Source: CAVVSD01 sp963750895 (GTDB lineage Bacteria > Actinomycetota > Thermoleophilia > Solirubrobacterales > Solirubrobacteraceae). From it: a stretch of DNA of 64,000 bases. The notes below the pieces were generated by a model. That model saw nothing but the letters and a program-made list of their open reading frames with translations, had not been told where the DNA came from and searched no databases. Of the stretch, positions 51,110 through 61,337 are shown one piece after another. Where the stretch lies: the NCBI GenBank assembly GCA_963750895.1, contig CAVVSD010000007.1, positions 186,001 to 250,000 of the forward strand, in the 5' to 3' direction. Each line of letters opens with the position of its first letter. The stretch's first letter is position 1. The position numbers were made by a program, and so were the translations under genes.

Positions 51110-54100
51110 ATGCTGCACGTCCACCGAGCAGAGCGAGCCGACGGCCTGGTCGAGGCGCTGCGCGGCCTGCTGGCCGAGGCGCCCGCCGACCCGTTCGCAC
51201 CGGAGGTCGTCGCCGTGCCCACGCGGGGCATGGAGCGGTGGCTCTCGCAGCGGATGTCCGACCGGCTGGGCGCGTCGCCCGGGCGCGCGGACGGCGTGTG
51301 CGCGAACGTCGGCGTTCCCGTCGCCGCGCCGCCTCGTCGGCGACGCGGTCGCGATCGCCTCGGGCATCGACGCGGACTCCGACCCGTGGCTCCCCGAGCG
51401 CGCGGTCTGGCCGCTGCTGGAGGTCGTCGAGGAGCACCTCGGCGAGCCGTGGCTCGCGGCGCTCTCGCACCACCTCGGCGGTCCCGGCCCCGCGGCCGAC
51501 CCGGTGCGCCGCGCGCGGCGCCTGGCGACGCTGCGCCACCTGGCCGAGCTGTTCGACCGCTACGCGCTGCACCGCCCGGCGATGGTCCGCGCCTGGGCGG
51601 CGGGCACCGACGACGACGGTGCGGGCGGCGTCCTGGGCGACGTGGGTCGCTGGCAGCCCGAGCTGTGGCGGCGGCTGCGCGAGCGGATCGGCGTTCCGGA
51701 CATCGCCGCGCGCGTCGACGACGCGTGCGCGCGGCTGCAGGCGCAGCCCGAGCTGCTCGACCTCCCGCCCCGGCTGGGGATCTTCGGCCTGACCCGTCTG
51801 CCCGCCGGTCACCTGCAGGTCCTGCGCGCGATCGCCGCCGGCCGCGACGTCCACCTCTTCCTCCTGCACCCGTCACCCGGGCTCTGGGACCGGATCGAGG
51901 GGGCGGGCGTCCCGCCCGTCGTGCGCCGCGACGCGGACCCGACCGCCGAGCTGCCCGTCAGCCGCCTGCTGTCGTCCTGGGGCGGCGACGCACGCGAGAT
52001 GCAGCTCGTGCTCGGCGCGGCCGAGCACGTCGGGCACCACCACCCGGTCGCGCACCGCGCCGACACGCTGCTGGGCCGCATCCAGGCCGACGTCCACGCG
52101 GACCGAGAGCCGCCCGGCCCGCCGCTGCCCGGCCGGCTCGACGAGCGCCCGCTGCTGGACGCGGAGGATCGCAGCGTCCAGGTCCACGCGTGCCACGGGC
52201 GCGCGCGGCAGGTCGAGGTCCTGCGCGACGCGATCCTCCATCTGCTCGAGGACGACCCGACGCTCGAGCCCCGCGACGTCATCGTCATGTGCCCGGACAT
52301 CGAGACGTTCGCCTCGCTCATCCAGGCGACGTTCGGCGCGGGCGAAGTGACGGCCGACGAGGACGAGGCGGACACGCTGCCCGACGACGTCCGCCCGCCC
52401 GACCTGCGTGTGCGGCTCGCCGACCGCGCGCTGCGCCAGACGAACCCGGTGCTCGGCGTCGTCGCCCGGCTCATCGAGCTGGCGGGGGAGCGGGTCACGG
52501 CGTCGCAGGTGCTCGACCTCGTCGACCGCGAGCCGGTCCGGCGCCGCTTCGACCTCGACGACGACGATCTCGCGCGGATCGAGAGCTGGGTCGCCGAGAG
52601 CGGCATCCGCTGGGGGCTCGACGCCGGGCATCGCGCGCCCTTCAAGCTCGACGTGCTGCCCGCCGGCACGTGGAGCGCCGGGCTGGACCGGGTGCTCGTC
52701 GGCGTCGCGATGACCGAGGAGCGCCAGCGGCTCTTCGAGGGCGTCCTGCCGCTCGACGACGTCGACTCGAGCGACATCGACCTCGCCGGGCGCTTCGCCG
52801 AGCTGATCGACCGCCTGGGCGCGGCGCTCGACGCGCTCGGCACGGCGGGGACGATCGAGGCGTGGACGTCGGCGCTCGCCGACGCGGTCGACGCACTCAC
52901 GACCACCGGCCGCCGCGACGCCTGGCAGCGCGCGGAGCTCGACCGGATCCTGGGCGACGTCACGCGCGAGGCGGGCGACAGCCCGACCGAGCTGACCCTG
53001 CCCGAGGTCCGCGGGCTGCTGGCCGACCGGCTGCAGGGGCGGCCGACGCGCGCGAACTTCCGCACCGGGCACCTGACGATCTGCACGCTCATGCCGATGC
53101 GGTCGGTGCCGCATCGCGTCGTCTGCCTGCTCGGGATGGACGAGGGGGTGTTCCCGCGCAAGTCCCCGCGCGACGGCGACGACCTCATGCTCCGCGCGCC
53201 GCACATCGGCGACCGCGACCCGCGCAGCGAGGACCGCCAGCTCCTGCTCGACGCGGTGCTCTCGGCGACCGACCGTCTCGTCATCACCTACACGGGCAAC
53301 GACGAGCGCACGAACGCCCAGCGCCCGCCCGCCGTGCCGGTGAACGAGCTGCTCGACGTCGTGGACCGGACCGTCCGCACGGAGGACGGCCCGGCGCGCG
53401 ACCGCGTGCTCGTCCGCCACCCGCTGCAGCCGTTCGACACGCGCAACTTCGTCCCCGGCGGGCTCGTCTCCGACCGCACCTGGAGCTTCGACCCGGTGAC
53501 GCTGCAGGGCGCCCGCGCGCTGGAGGGCGAGCGCGAGCCGCTGGGACCGTTCCTGCCCGGGCCGCTTCCGGTCCGGCCCCAGGCGCTCCTGGAGCTCAAC
53601 GACCTCGTGCGGTTCGTCGAGCGCCCGGCGCGTGCGTTCCTGCGCCAGCGGCTGGACATCAGCGTCGCGGACTACAGCGACGAGGTCGCCGACGCGCTGA
53701 GCGTCGAGCTCGGCGGCCTGGAGGAGTGGGGCGTCGGCAACCGGATCGTCGACGGGTTGCTCGCGGGCGCGGCGATGGACGACTGCGTCCGCGCGGAGAT
53801 CGCGCGGGGCGCGCTGCCGCCCGGGCGGCTCGCGCTGCCGGTCATCGCGCGCGTCCGGCCGATCGCCAGCGAGATCGCGGCCGCGGCGCGGGAGCTGCTC
53901 GCGGGTGACGCTCAGCCCGGCTCGGTCGACGTCCGCGTCGCGCTCGCCGACGGCCGCGGCCTCGGCGGCACCGTCGCCGGCGTGTGCGGCGACGTCCTGC
54001 GGACCGTGAGCTACTCGCGGCTGAGCGCGCGGCACCGGCTCGCGGTGTGGGTGCGGCTGCTCGCGCTGACCGCGGCGCATCCGGAGCGGCCGTTCGAGGC

Positions 54101-54542
54101 GGTCACCGTCGGGCGGGCGCGCTCCGGCGCACCGGACGGCGCGCGGATCACCGTCTCGCGCATCCGGCCGGTCGGCGCGGAGCGTGCGCGGGTCGGGCTC
54201 GAGCGCCTCGTCGATCTCTGGGACCGTGGGCTGCGCGAGCCGCTCCCGATCGCGTGCCAGACCTCCGCGGCGTACGCCGCCGCGCGCGAGACCGATGCGG
54301 ACGCCGAGAAGGCCGCCCGCGAGGCCTGGGAGTCGGGCTGGGCGTTCCCGAAGGAGGACGCCGAGCCAGACCATCTGCTCGTCTTCGGCGGGAAGCTGAC
54401 GCTCGACGAGCTCATGGCCGACCCGCCGGCCGCCGGCGAGGCGGGGGTCGGCTGGGACGACGCCGAGCCCACGCGCTTCGGCCGCCTCGCGCGGCGGCTG
54501 TGGTCCGGCCTGCTGGTCAGCGAGGAGCTGACGGACCTGTGA
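51110..54542 (+). CDS. recC: Exodeoxyribonuclease V subunit gamma (RecC), one frameshift near the N terminus
   Basis: About 1,143 residues after repair, normal for RecC. The N terminus 'VVAVPTRGMERWLSQRMSDR' and 'VCANV' are in frame 2; the frame breaks at about 51318 and continues in frame 0 with 'FPSPRRLVGDAVAIASGIDA'. Later landmarks are 'ALRQTNPVLGVVARLIELAG', 'PMRSVPHRVVCLLGMDEGVF' and 'DDLMLRAPHIGDRDPRSEDR'. RecC holds the complex together and recognises Chi. Its stop overlaps recB (GTGA). Confidence 0.9.
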
Positions 54543-57500
54543 GCGACCTCGAGACAGCCGTCGCCCCGTTCGACGTCTGCGGCCCGCTGCCGTCGGGCGT
54601 CACCGTGCTCGAGGCCAGCGCGGGCACCGGCAAGACGTACACGATCGCCGCGCTCGCGACCCGCTACGTCGCCGAGGGGACGCCGCTGGACCGGCTGCTG
54701 CTCGTGACGTTCACGCGGATGGCGACCGGGGAGCTGCGCGAGCGCGTCTGGGAGCGCCTCGTCTCCGCCGAGGAGGGTCTCGCCCGCGCGCTGGCCGGCG
54801 CGCCGCCCGGCACCGACACGCTCGTGAACCTCCTCGCCGACGGCCCGCTCGACGAGGTGCAGCTGCGCCACCGCCGCTTGCAGCGCGCGCTGGCCGGGTT
54901 CGACGGCGCGACGATCGCGACGACCCACGGCTTCTGCCAGGAGGTGCTCGGCGGGCTGGGCATCGACGGCGACGTCGAGCCCGACGCCGTCTTCGTCGAG
55001 GACGTCCGCGACCTGCTCTCCGACGTCGTCGACGACCTCTACGTCCGCCGCTTCCACAGCCGCGACACCCCGGACTTCGACCGCAAGGAGGCGATGCGGA
55101 TCGCCGAGGTCGCCGTCGCGAACCCGGCGGCGCCGCTCGAGCCGCATGGCGCGCCGGAGAACACGGTCGAGGCGATGCGCGTCCGCCTCGCGCAGGCCGT
55201 GCGCGTGGAGCTCGAGCGCCGCAAGCGCGCCATGGGCGTCATGACCTACGACGACCTCCTCACCCGGCTGGACGAGGCGCTGGAGAGCGACGCCGCGGCC
55301 CAGCGGCTGCGCGAGCGCTACAGCGTCGTGCTCGTCGACGAGTTCCAGGACACCGACCCGGTGCAGTGGGACATCATGCGCCGCGCGTTCGGCACCGGGG
55401 ACGTGACGCTCGTCCTCATCGGCGATCCGAAGCAGGCGGTCTACGCGTTCCGGGGCGCGGACGTCTACGCGTACCTGGAGGCCGCGCGGGCGGCGGCGAC
55501 CCGCGCGACGCTCGACGTCAACTGGCGCAGCGACCAGGGCCTGCTCGACGCCTACGACGCGCTCTTCAACGGCGCGCGGCTCGGGCACGAGGGCATCGTC
55601 TACCGGCACGTCGAGGCCGCGCCCGGCAACAGGACGCCGCGGCTCACCGGCGCGCCCGAGTGCGCGCCGCTGCGCATCCGCGTGGTCCATCGCGACGACC
55701 CGGGGCTGAAGCGCACGCGCGGCGGCAGCGTCAGCAACGCGACCGCGCGGGAGCACATCGCCAAGGACCTCGCGGCCGACCTCGCCGGCCTCCTTCGGTC
55801 CCAGGCGCAGATCGAGATCCGCGACGACGCGGGCGAGACGGTCCGGCGCGAGCGTGTGCGCCCCGGGCACGTCGCGGTCCTCGTGCGCACGCACCGCAAC
55901 GCCGCGCTCGTCCGCGACGCGCTGGAGGCCGCCGGCATCCCCGCCGTCATCAACGGCGCGGGCAGCGTCTTCGGCGCGACGCCGGCGCGGGACTGGCTGC
56001 GGCTGCTGGAGGCGCTGGAGCGCCCGTCGCACGCGCCGCGGGCACGCGCGGCGGCGCTGACGCCGTTCCTCGGCTGGAGCGCCCAGGACCTGGCGTCCGC
56101 CGACGAGGAGGCGATCGAGGAGCTGCACCGCCGGCTGCACGCCTGGGCACGGCTGCTGCGGACGCGTGGGGTCGCCGCGCTCGCCGAGACGGTCACGCTC
56201 GTCGAGGGCCTGCCCGAACGCGTGCTGCGCACCCAGGACGGCGAGCGGCGCCTGACCGACCTGCGCCACGTCGCCCAGCTGCTGCACGAGGCGGCGATGG
56301 CCGAGCACGCCGGCGTCACCGCGCTCACGGCGTGGCTGCGACGGCAGATCGCCGACGCCGCGGACGACACCACCGACGAGGAGCGCAGCCGCCGGCTGGA
56401 GTCCGACGCCGAGGCCGTCCAGGTGCTCACCATCCACCGCAGCAAGGGCCTCGAGTTCCCGATCGTGATGTTCCCGTACCTGTGGGAGCCCGGGTACATC
56501 CCGCGCGACCCGCAGCCGATCTTCTTCCACGACCCGTCGCGCGGCGACGAGCGGGTCGTCGACGTCGGCATGGGCGGCGTCGACTTCGCCGACCACCGCC
56601 GCCAGCACGAGGCCGAGCAGCGTGGGGAGGACCTCCGGCTCGCGTACGTCGCGCTCACCCGCGCGCAGCACCAGGCCGTCGTCTGGTGGGCCGGGTCGTG
56701 GGACAGCCGCAACTCCGCGCTCGGGCGCCTGGTGTTCAGCCGCGGCCCCGACGGCACGGTGCCGCCGAAGGGCTCGTCGACGCCGTCGGACGCCGCGGCG
56801 ACGGCGCGCTTCGAGGAGCTCGCCGCGCAGGCGCCCGGGTGCATCAGCGTGGAGCACGCCGCGCCGGCCGCGCAGGCGACGTGGGAGGACCCGCAGCCGC
56901 CCGCGCCCGAGCTCGTCGCCGCGCGCTTCGACCGCGTCCTGGACTGGGGCTGGCGGCGGACGTCCTACAGCGACATCACCGCCGGCGCCCACGAGGCGCG
57001 GGTGACGAGCGAGCCCGAGGAGCACCTCGTCACCGACGAGGGCGACGCCGCGGGCCCGCCGCCGGTCGTGGAGGACGGCGCCGACGCGGACGCGCTGCGC
57101 GCCGTCCCGTCGCTGCTCGCCGACATGCCGTTCGGGGCGCACGTCGGCACGTTCGTGCACGGCGTGTTCGAGGCGACCGACTTCGCCGCGCCCGACCTCG
57201 AGGCCGAGCTCGGCCGGCGGATCGACGAGATGCAGGCGCGGCGGGCGGTCGACGTCGGCGACCGGGGCGTCGTGCTCACCGGCCTCGGCGCCGTGATCGA
57301 GACGCCGCTGGGCCCGCTGCTCGGCGGCGCCCGGCTGCGCGACATCGCGCGCGCGGACCGGCTCGACGAGCTGGACTTCGAGCTGCCGCTCGCGGGCGGG
57401 GACCTCCCGTCCGGCCGGGTCGACCTGGCGGCGATCGGCGCGGTGCTGCGCGACGACCCGGAGCTCGCGAGCTACGCGGAGCGCCTCGACGACCCGGCGC

Positions 57501-57904
57501 TGCGCAGCCGCTTCCGCGGCTACCTGACCGGGAGCGTCGACCTCGTGGTCCGCCGCGGCGACCGCTTCGCCGTCGTCGACTACAAGACCAACTGGCTCGG
57601 CGCGCCCGGCGAGGAGCTCAGCGCGTGGCATCACCGCCCGGCCGTGCTGGCGGCGGAGATGCGCCGGTCGCACTACGTGCTGCAGGCGCTGCTCTACACC
57701 GTCGTGCTGCACCGCTTCCTGCGCTGGCGGATGCCGGGCTACGACCCCGAGCGCAACCTCGCGGGCGTGCTGTACCTGTTCCTGCGCGGCATGGTCGGGC
57801 CGGCCACGCCGGTGATCGGCGACACGCCGTGCGGGGTGTTCTCGTGGCGGCCGTCGGCCGCGCTCGTGACCCGGCTGAGCGACGTGCTGGACGGCCGCGG
57901 ATGA
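54539..57904 (+). CDS. recB: Exodeoxyribonuclease V subunit beta (RecB helicase-nuclease)
   Basis: 1,121 residues, intact. UvrD-type helicase: Walker A 'EASAGTGKTYTIAA' (residues 25-38), motif II 'VLVDEFQDTDPVQWD', 'LIGDPKQAVYAFRGAD' and 'LTIHRSKGLEFPIVMFP'. The C-terminal RecB nuclease shows 'GTFVHGVFEATDF' and 'AVVDYKTNWLG'. Translational coupling on both sides (GTGA, ATGA) makes recC-recB-recD one operon. It does 3'-5' unwinding and nucleolytic resection of double-strand ends. Confidence 0.95.
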   Translation: MSDLETAVAPFDVCGPLPSGVTVLEASAGTGKTYTIAALATRYVAEGTPLDRLLLVTFTRMATGELRERVWERLVSAEEGLARALAGAPPGTDTLVNLLADGPLDEVQLRHRRLQRALAGFDGATIATTHGFCQEVLGGLGIDGDVEPDAVFVEDVRDLLSDVVDDLYVRRFHSRDTPDFDRKEAMRIAEVAVANPAAPLEPHGAPENTVEAMRVRLAQAVRVELERRKRAMGVMTYDDLLTRLDEALESDAAAQRLRERYSVVLVDEFQDTDPVQWDIMRRAFGTGDVTLVLIGDPKQAVYAFRGADVYAYLEAARAAATRATLDVNWRSDQGLLDAYDALFNGARLGHEGIVYRHVEAAPGNRTPRLTGAPECAPLRIRVVHRDDPGLKRTRGGSVSNATAREHIAKDLAADLAGLLRSQAQIEIRDDAGETVRRERVRPGHVAVLVRTHRNAALVRDALEAAGIPAVINGAGSVFGATPARDWLRLLEALERPSHAPRARAAALTPFLGWSAQDLASADEEAIEELHRRLHAWARLLRTRGVAALAETVTLVEGLPERVLRTQDGERRLTDLRHVAQLLHEAAMAEHAGVTALTAWLRRQIADAADDTTDEERSRRLESDAEAVQVLTIHRSKGLEFPIVMFPYLWEPGYIPRDPQPIFFHDPSRGDERVVDVGMGGVDFADHRRQHEAEQRGEDLRLAYVALTRAQHQAVVWWAGSWDSRNSALGRLVFSRGPDGTVPPKGSSTPSDAAATARFEELAAQAPGCISVEHAAPAAQATWEDPQPPAPELVAARFDRVLDWGWRRTSYSDITAGAHEARVTSEPEEHLVTDEGDAAGPPPVVEDGADADALRAVPSLLADMPFGAHVGTFVHGVFEATDFAAPDLEAELGRRIDEMQARRAVDVGDRGVVLTGLGAVIETPLGPLLGGARLRDIARADRLDELDFELPLAGGDLPSGRVDLAAIGAVLRDDPELASYAERLDDPALRSRFRGYLTGSVDLVVRRGDRFAVVDYKTNWLGAPGEELSAWHHRPAVLAAEMRRSHYVLQALLYTVVLHRFLRWRMPGYDPERNLAGVLYLFLRGMVGPATPVIGDTPCGVFSWRPSAALVTRLSDVLDGRG

Positions 57905-59718
57905 GCCTCGCGGAGACCGACCCGTTCGCGGCCGACATCGCGCTGCGCGCGCCCGCGCTGCTGCGCGCGTTCAACGACGCCGGCGTGCTGAGCGCGGCCG
58001 ACGTGCACGTCGCGCAGCGCCTCGCCCGCCTGGCCGGGGAGGAGGACCCGGAGGTCGCGCTGGCCGCCGCGCTCGCCGTCCGCGGGCCGCGGATGGGCCA
58101 CGTCCACGTCGACCTCGCGACCGCCCGCGACACCGCGGCGGTGGACGAGGACGAGGACATCGACGTCAGCGCGCTGCCGTGGCCCGAGCCCGGCGACTGG
58201 GTGGCGCGCGTCGCGCGCAGCCCGCTCGTGGCGGTCGGCGAGGACGCCCCGGAGAGCCGTCCGCTGCGGCTCGTCGACGGGGCGCTGTACCTCGACCGCT
58301 ACTGGCGCGAGGAGCGCGGCGTCGCGGCGGATCTGCGCGGGTTGGCCGGCGCGCCCGTCGGGGGCGTCGACGCCGCGCTGCTGACGTCGGGCGTCGCGCG
58401 GCTGTTCGGAGACGACACGACCGGCCTGCAGGCTCGCGCGGGGCGCTCGGCGGTGACGCGGCGCTTCACCGTCGTGGCCGGCGGCCCCGGCACGGGCAAG
58501 ACGACGACGGTCGCGCGGATCGTCGCGCTCGTCGCGGAGCAGGCCCGGGCGGCCGGTGCGCCGCCGCCGCTCGTGGCGCTCGCGGCGCCGACGGGCAAGG
58601 CCGCGGCGCGGCTGGAGGAGGCGGTGCACGAGCAGGCGGCGGACCTGGACGTCGACCCGGCGATCCGCGACGGCCTCCTCGACCTGCGCGCCTCGACGCT
58701 GCACCGCCTGCTCGGCTGGCGGCCGGACAGCCAGAGCCGCTTCCGCCACGAGCGCGGCAACCGGCTGCCGCACGACCTCGTGATCGTCGACGAGACGTCG
58801 ATGGTCTCCCTCACGCTCATGTCGCGGCTCGTGGAGGCCGTCCGGCCCGACGCGCGGCTCGTGCTCGTCGGCGACCCCGGCCAGCTGACCTCCATCGAGG
58901 CCGGCGCGGTCCTGGGCGACATCGTCGGCGCGGGCGTCGAGCGCGACGGGATCGTGGTGCTCGAGCGGGTGTACCGCTACGGCAGCGGGATCGCCACCGT
59001 GGCGGAGGCGATCCGCCGCGGCGACGCCGACGGCGCCGTGCACGCGCTGCGCGCGTCGGAGGACGTCACCTGGATCGAGGCCGACGTGACCGACGGCGAC
59101 GCGGACGAGCTCGCGCCGCTGCGCCACGCCGCGGTCGACGCCGCCCGCGCGGTCATCGAGGCGGCGCGCGCCGGTGACGCTGCGCTGTCGATCGCGCGGC
59201 TCGGCGCCTTCCGCCTCCTGTGCGCGCACCGCCTCGGCGCCCACGGCGTCGCCACGTGGATGGACCGCATCGAGCGCTGGCTGGCGGCCGAGGTCGGCGG
59301 CTTCGGCACGGAGGGCCGCTGGTACGCGGGCCGTCCGCTGCTCGTGACCGAGAACGACTACGGCCTGCGTCTCTACAACGGCGACACCGGCGTCGTGGTG
59401 GCGACCGGGCCGGGGTCGGTGACGGCGGCGTTCGAGCGCCGCGGCGAGGTCGTCGAGTACAGCCCCGCGCGCCTCGGCGCGGTGGAGACCGTCCACGCGA
59501 TGACCGTCCACAAGAGCCAGGGCTCGCAGTTCGGCACGGCGGCCGTGCTGCTGCCGGAGCCGACGTCGCAGATCCTCACGCGCGAGCTGCTCTACACCGC
59601 CGTGACGCGCGCGGAGGACCATCTCATCGTCGCCGGCGGCGAGGACGCCGTGCGTGCGGCGGTCGCGCGGCCGGTGGCGCGCGCGTCAGGGCTCGGCTGG
59701 CGCCTGTGGGATGACTGA
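57901..59718 (+). CDS. recD: Exodeoxyribonuclease V subunit alpha (RecD helicase)
   Basis: 605 residues, intact. SF1B helicase: Walker A 'VVAGGPGTGKTTTVARIV' (about residue 196), motif Ia 'LAAPTGKAAARLEEA', motif II 'LVIVDETSMVSL', motif III 'LVGDPGQLTSIEAG' and motifs V/VI 'VHKSQGSQFGTAAVLL' and 'LLYTAVTRAEDHLI'. It is a RecBCD partner rather than RecD2, given its length and its place after recB. ATG 57901 overlaps the recB stop. Confidence 0.95.
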   Translation: MSLAETDPFAADIALRAPALLRAFNDAGVLSAADVHVAQRLARLAGEEDPEVALAAALAVRGPRMGHVHVDLATARDTAAVDEDEDIDVSALPWPEPGDWVARVARSPLVAVGEDAPESRPLRLVDGALYLDRYWREERGVAADLRGLAGAPVGGVDAALLTSGVARLFGDDTTGLQARAGRSAVTRRFTVVAGGPGTGKTTTVARIVALVAEQARAAGAPPPLVALAAPTGKAAARLEEAVHEQAADLDVDPAIRDGLLDLRASTLHRLLGWRPDSQSRFRHERGNRLPHDLVIVDETSMVSLTLMSRLVEAVRPDARLVLVGDPGQLTSIEAGAVLGDIVGAGVERDGIVVLERVYRYGSGIATVAEAIRRGDADGAVHALRASEDVTWIEADVTDGDADELAPLRHAAVDAARAVIEAARAGDAALSIARLGAFRLLCAHRLGAHGVATWMDRIERWLAAEVGGFGTEGRWYAGRPLLVTENDYGLRLYNGDTGVVVATGPGSVTAAFERRGEVVEYSPARLGAVETVHAMTVHKSQGSQFGTAAVLLPEPTSQILTRELLYTAVTRAEDHLIVAGGEDAVRAAVARPVARASGLGWRLWDD

Positions 59719-59747
59719 CAGGACGGGCCTGCCACACTGGACCGCCG

Positions 59748-60374
59748 ATGCCGATCGCCGTCACGTTGTTCGGCCTGTCGTTGTCCCAGGTCCTGCGTGA
59801 CCTCGGCTACGCGGGCCTCGCCCTCCTCATGCTCGCCGAGACGGTGTTCCCGCCGATCCCGTCGGAGGCCGTGCTGCCGCTCGCGGGCTACCTCGTCGAG
59901 CGCGGCGACTTCAACTACGTGCTGGTGCTCCTCACGAGCACCGCAGGGTCCGTGCTGGGCGCGATGGTGCTCTACGAGGCGTCGCGCCGTGGTGGCCGGC
60001 CGTTCGCGGAGCGGTTCCTGCGTTTCGCGCACCTGCAGCCCGAGAAGCTCGACGATGCCGAGCGCTGGTTCGCCCGGCGCGGCGCCCTCATCGTGCTGCT
60101 GGGTCGCTGCGTGCCGGGGATGCGCAGCCTCGTGTCGCTGCCGGCCGGCCTGCTGCGCATGCCGCGCCTGCAGTACCTGGGCCTGACGCTGCTGGGGTCC
60201 GCGATCTGGAACGCGGTCCTCGTGACGGTGGGCTACCTGCTGGGCTCCCAGTGGGAGCGCGTGGCCGACGTGATCGGCCCGGTCTCCAAGCCACTCGTCG
60301 CCATCGCCGTGGTCGGCGTCGGCGGGTGGCTGCTCTGGCACGGCGTCAAGGCGAGGCGGACGCGCACCGAGTGA
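59748..60374 (+). CDS. DedA-family membrane protein
   Basis: A 208-residue membrane protein: 'AETVFPPIPSEAVLPLAGYL' (first re-entrant region), 'GSVLGAMVLYEASRRGGRPF', 'LGRCVPGMRSLVSLPAGLLR' (the family's conserved G..P..R.....AG) and a C-terminal TM pair. DedA proteins are flippase-like lipid transporters tied to proton-motive force and drug tolerance. It follows recD by 29 bases but is probably a separate function. Confidence 0.92.
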   Translation: MPIAVTLFGLSLSQVLRDLGYAGLALLMLAETVFPPIPSEAVLPLAGYLVERGDFNYVLVLLTSTAGSVLGAMVLYEASRRGGRPFAERFLRFAHLQPEKLDDAERWFARRGALIVLLGRCVPGMRSLVSLPAGLLRMPRLQYLGLTLLGSAIWNAVLVTVGYLLGSQWERVADVIGPVSKPLVAIAVVGVGGWLLWHGVKARRTRTE

Positions 60375-60382
60375 AGACGGAT

Positions 60383-60406
60383 GCGGCGCGGCGTGAGCCG
60401 CGCCGC
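60383..60406. terminator. Bidirectional hairpin between dedA and cspA
   Basis: A perfect 10-bp stem, GCGGCGCGGC / GCCGCGCCGC, with a GTGA loop. It lies 8 bases after the dedA stop and 12 bases after the convergent csp stop, so it can serve both transcripts. No T-run. Confidence 0.7.
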
Positions 60407-60418
60407 GATAGCGTCTGC

Positions 60419-60622
60419 TTAGAGCGCCGTGACGTTGACGGCCTTGGGACCCTTGTCCCCGGCCTCAGCGTCGTACGACACCTTTGCGCCCTCGGGCAGC
60501 GACTTGAAGCCCGTGGCGTTGATGCCGGTGTGGTGGACGAAGAGGTCCTTGCCACCCTCGTCCGGCGTGACGAAGCCGAAGCCCTTGTCGTCGTTGAACC
60601 ACTTGACGGTTCCGGTGGGCAT
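60419..60622 (-). CDS. Cold-shock protein (CspA family)
   Basis: A 67-residue cold-shock domain with both RNA-binding motifs: RNP1 'KGFGFVTPDEG' and RNP2 'DLFVHHTGIN'. It starts 'MPTGTVKWFNDDKGFGFV' and ends 'GPKAVNVTAL'. RNA chaperone that melts mRNA structure. AGGAG lies 11 bases upstream of the ATG. About 150 bases separate it from the next gene on the same strand and may include a structured leader, as in other csp genes. Confidence 0.95.
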   Translation of the reverse strand: MPTGTVKWFNDDKGFGFVTPDEGGKDLFVHHTGINATGFKSLPEGAKVSYDAEAGDKGPKAVNVTAL

Positions 60623-60773
60623 GGTGTGTGTGTATCTCCTGCGATCTGTGAACTAGCGAGCGCGAGGAGACGCCATGACGGCGACGACTGCGGGCGCTGA
60701 ACACTGCCGCACCGAACCTTGTGTCCGGCGCTTTTGCACACACCAGTCTAACAACGGCGCCAACCTGGCGCAG

Positions 60774-60959
60774 TCAGAGCCGGTTGGAGATGAGCGCCTC
60801 GCGCTGATCGCTGAGGTTCGCCTGCTGGCGAAGGAGGTCGAGTCGCTTGGGGCTTCCAGGCTGCTGCCTGTCGATCGCCTGGTCGAGCCGGAGCATCTTC
60901 TCGGTCAGCTTGCGGCGGGCAACCACAGTTCTGTCCGCGGCTTCTGGCTTGGGAACCAT
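60774..60959 (-). CDS. Small hypothetical helical protein
   Basis: A 61-residue frame, 'MVPKPEAADRTVVARRKLTE' then 'LDLLRQQANLSDQREALISN', probably one long helical hairpin. ATG 60959 was chosen because AAAGGAAG lies 7 bases upstream. No family recognised. A longer frame to 61166 has no good start and was dropped. Confidence 0.55.
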   Translation of the reverse strand: MVPKPEAADRTVVARRKLTEKMLRLDQAIDRQQPGSPKRLDLLRQQANLSDQREALISNRL

Positions 60960-61121
60960 CGTGCTTCCTTTCCGAACGCATCCTCGAGCGTTCGTCGGAG
61001 ATGGGGCGCCGACAGGCACGCCTCCAATCACCCATTCTAGGCGGTGGGTCGGCGGCCGGGCTGGCGCGCAGCAACGCGCGGGGTACGCTGTAGCCCTGGA
61101 CGTCGAGAGAAAGGGTCGGTC

Positions 61122-61337
61122 ATGACCCGAAGCTGCTGCCCATCCTGTCGGTTGCGTTTCACGCACGCTGCGGCAGCCGTCCTGGTCGCGTGCCCCTCGT
61201 GTGGCGAGGGGCTCTACGACGTCGACGACGTCGCCCAGCTCATCGGATACCGCCTGGCCAACGACCTGCCCGAGTCGCAGGTCATCGACGCCGCGTTGGT
61301 CGCCGCGCTGCGCAACCCGTCCGACCCCGTCAGGTGA
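61122..61337 (+). CDS. Small zinc-ribbon protein
   Basis: 71 residues: 'MTRSCCPSCRLRFTHAAAAV' and 'VACPSCGEGLYDVDDVAQLI'. Two CPSC knuckles form a zinc ribbon, followed by a helical tail. The function is unknown; such ribbons bind nucleic acid or protein partners. ATG 61122 follows AAAGGG. Its stop overlaps the next gene (GTGA). Confidence 0.65.
   Translation: MTRSCCPSCRLRFTHAAAAVLVACPSCGEGLYDVDDVAQLIGYRLANDLPESQVIDAALVAALRNPSDPVR

Noticed and set aside
54011..57712. A 1,233-codon open frame on the minus strand opposite recB
   Set aside because: Its composition (runs of Arg, Val, Glu, Asp with no motifs) is the mirror of a GC-rich gene; recB on the plus strand has every helicase and nuclease motif.
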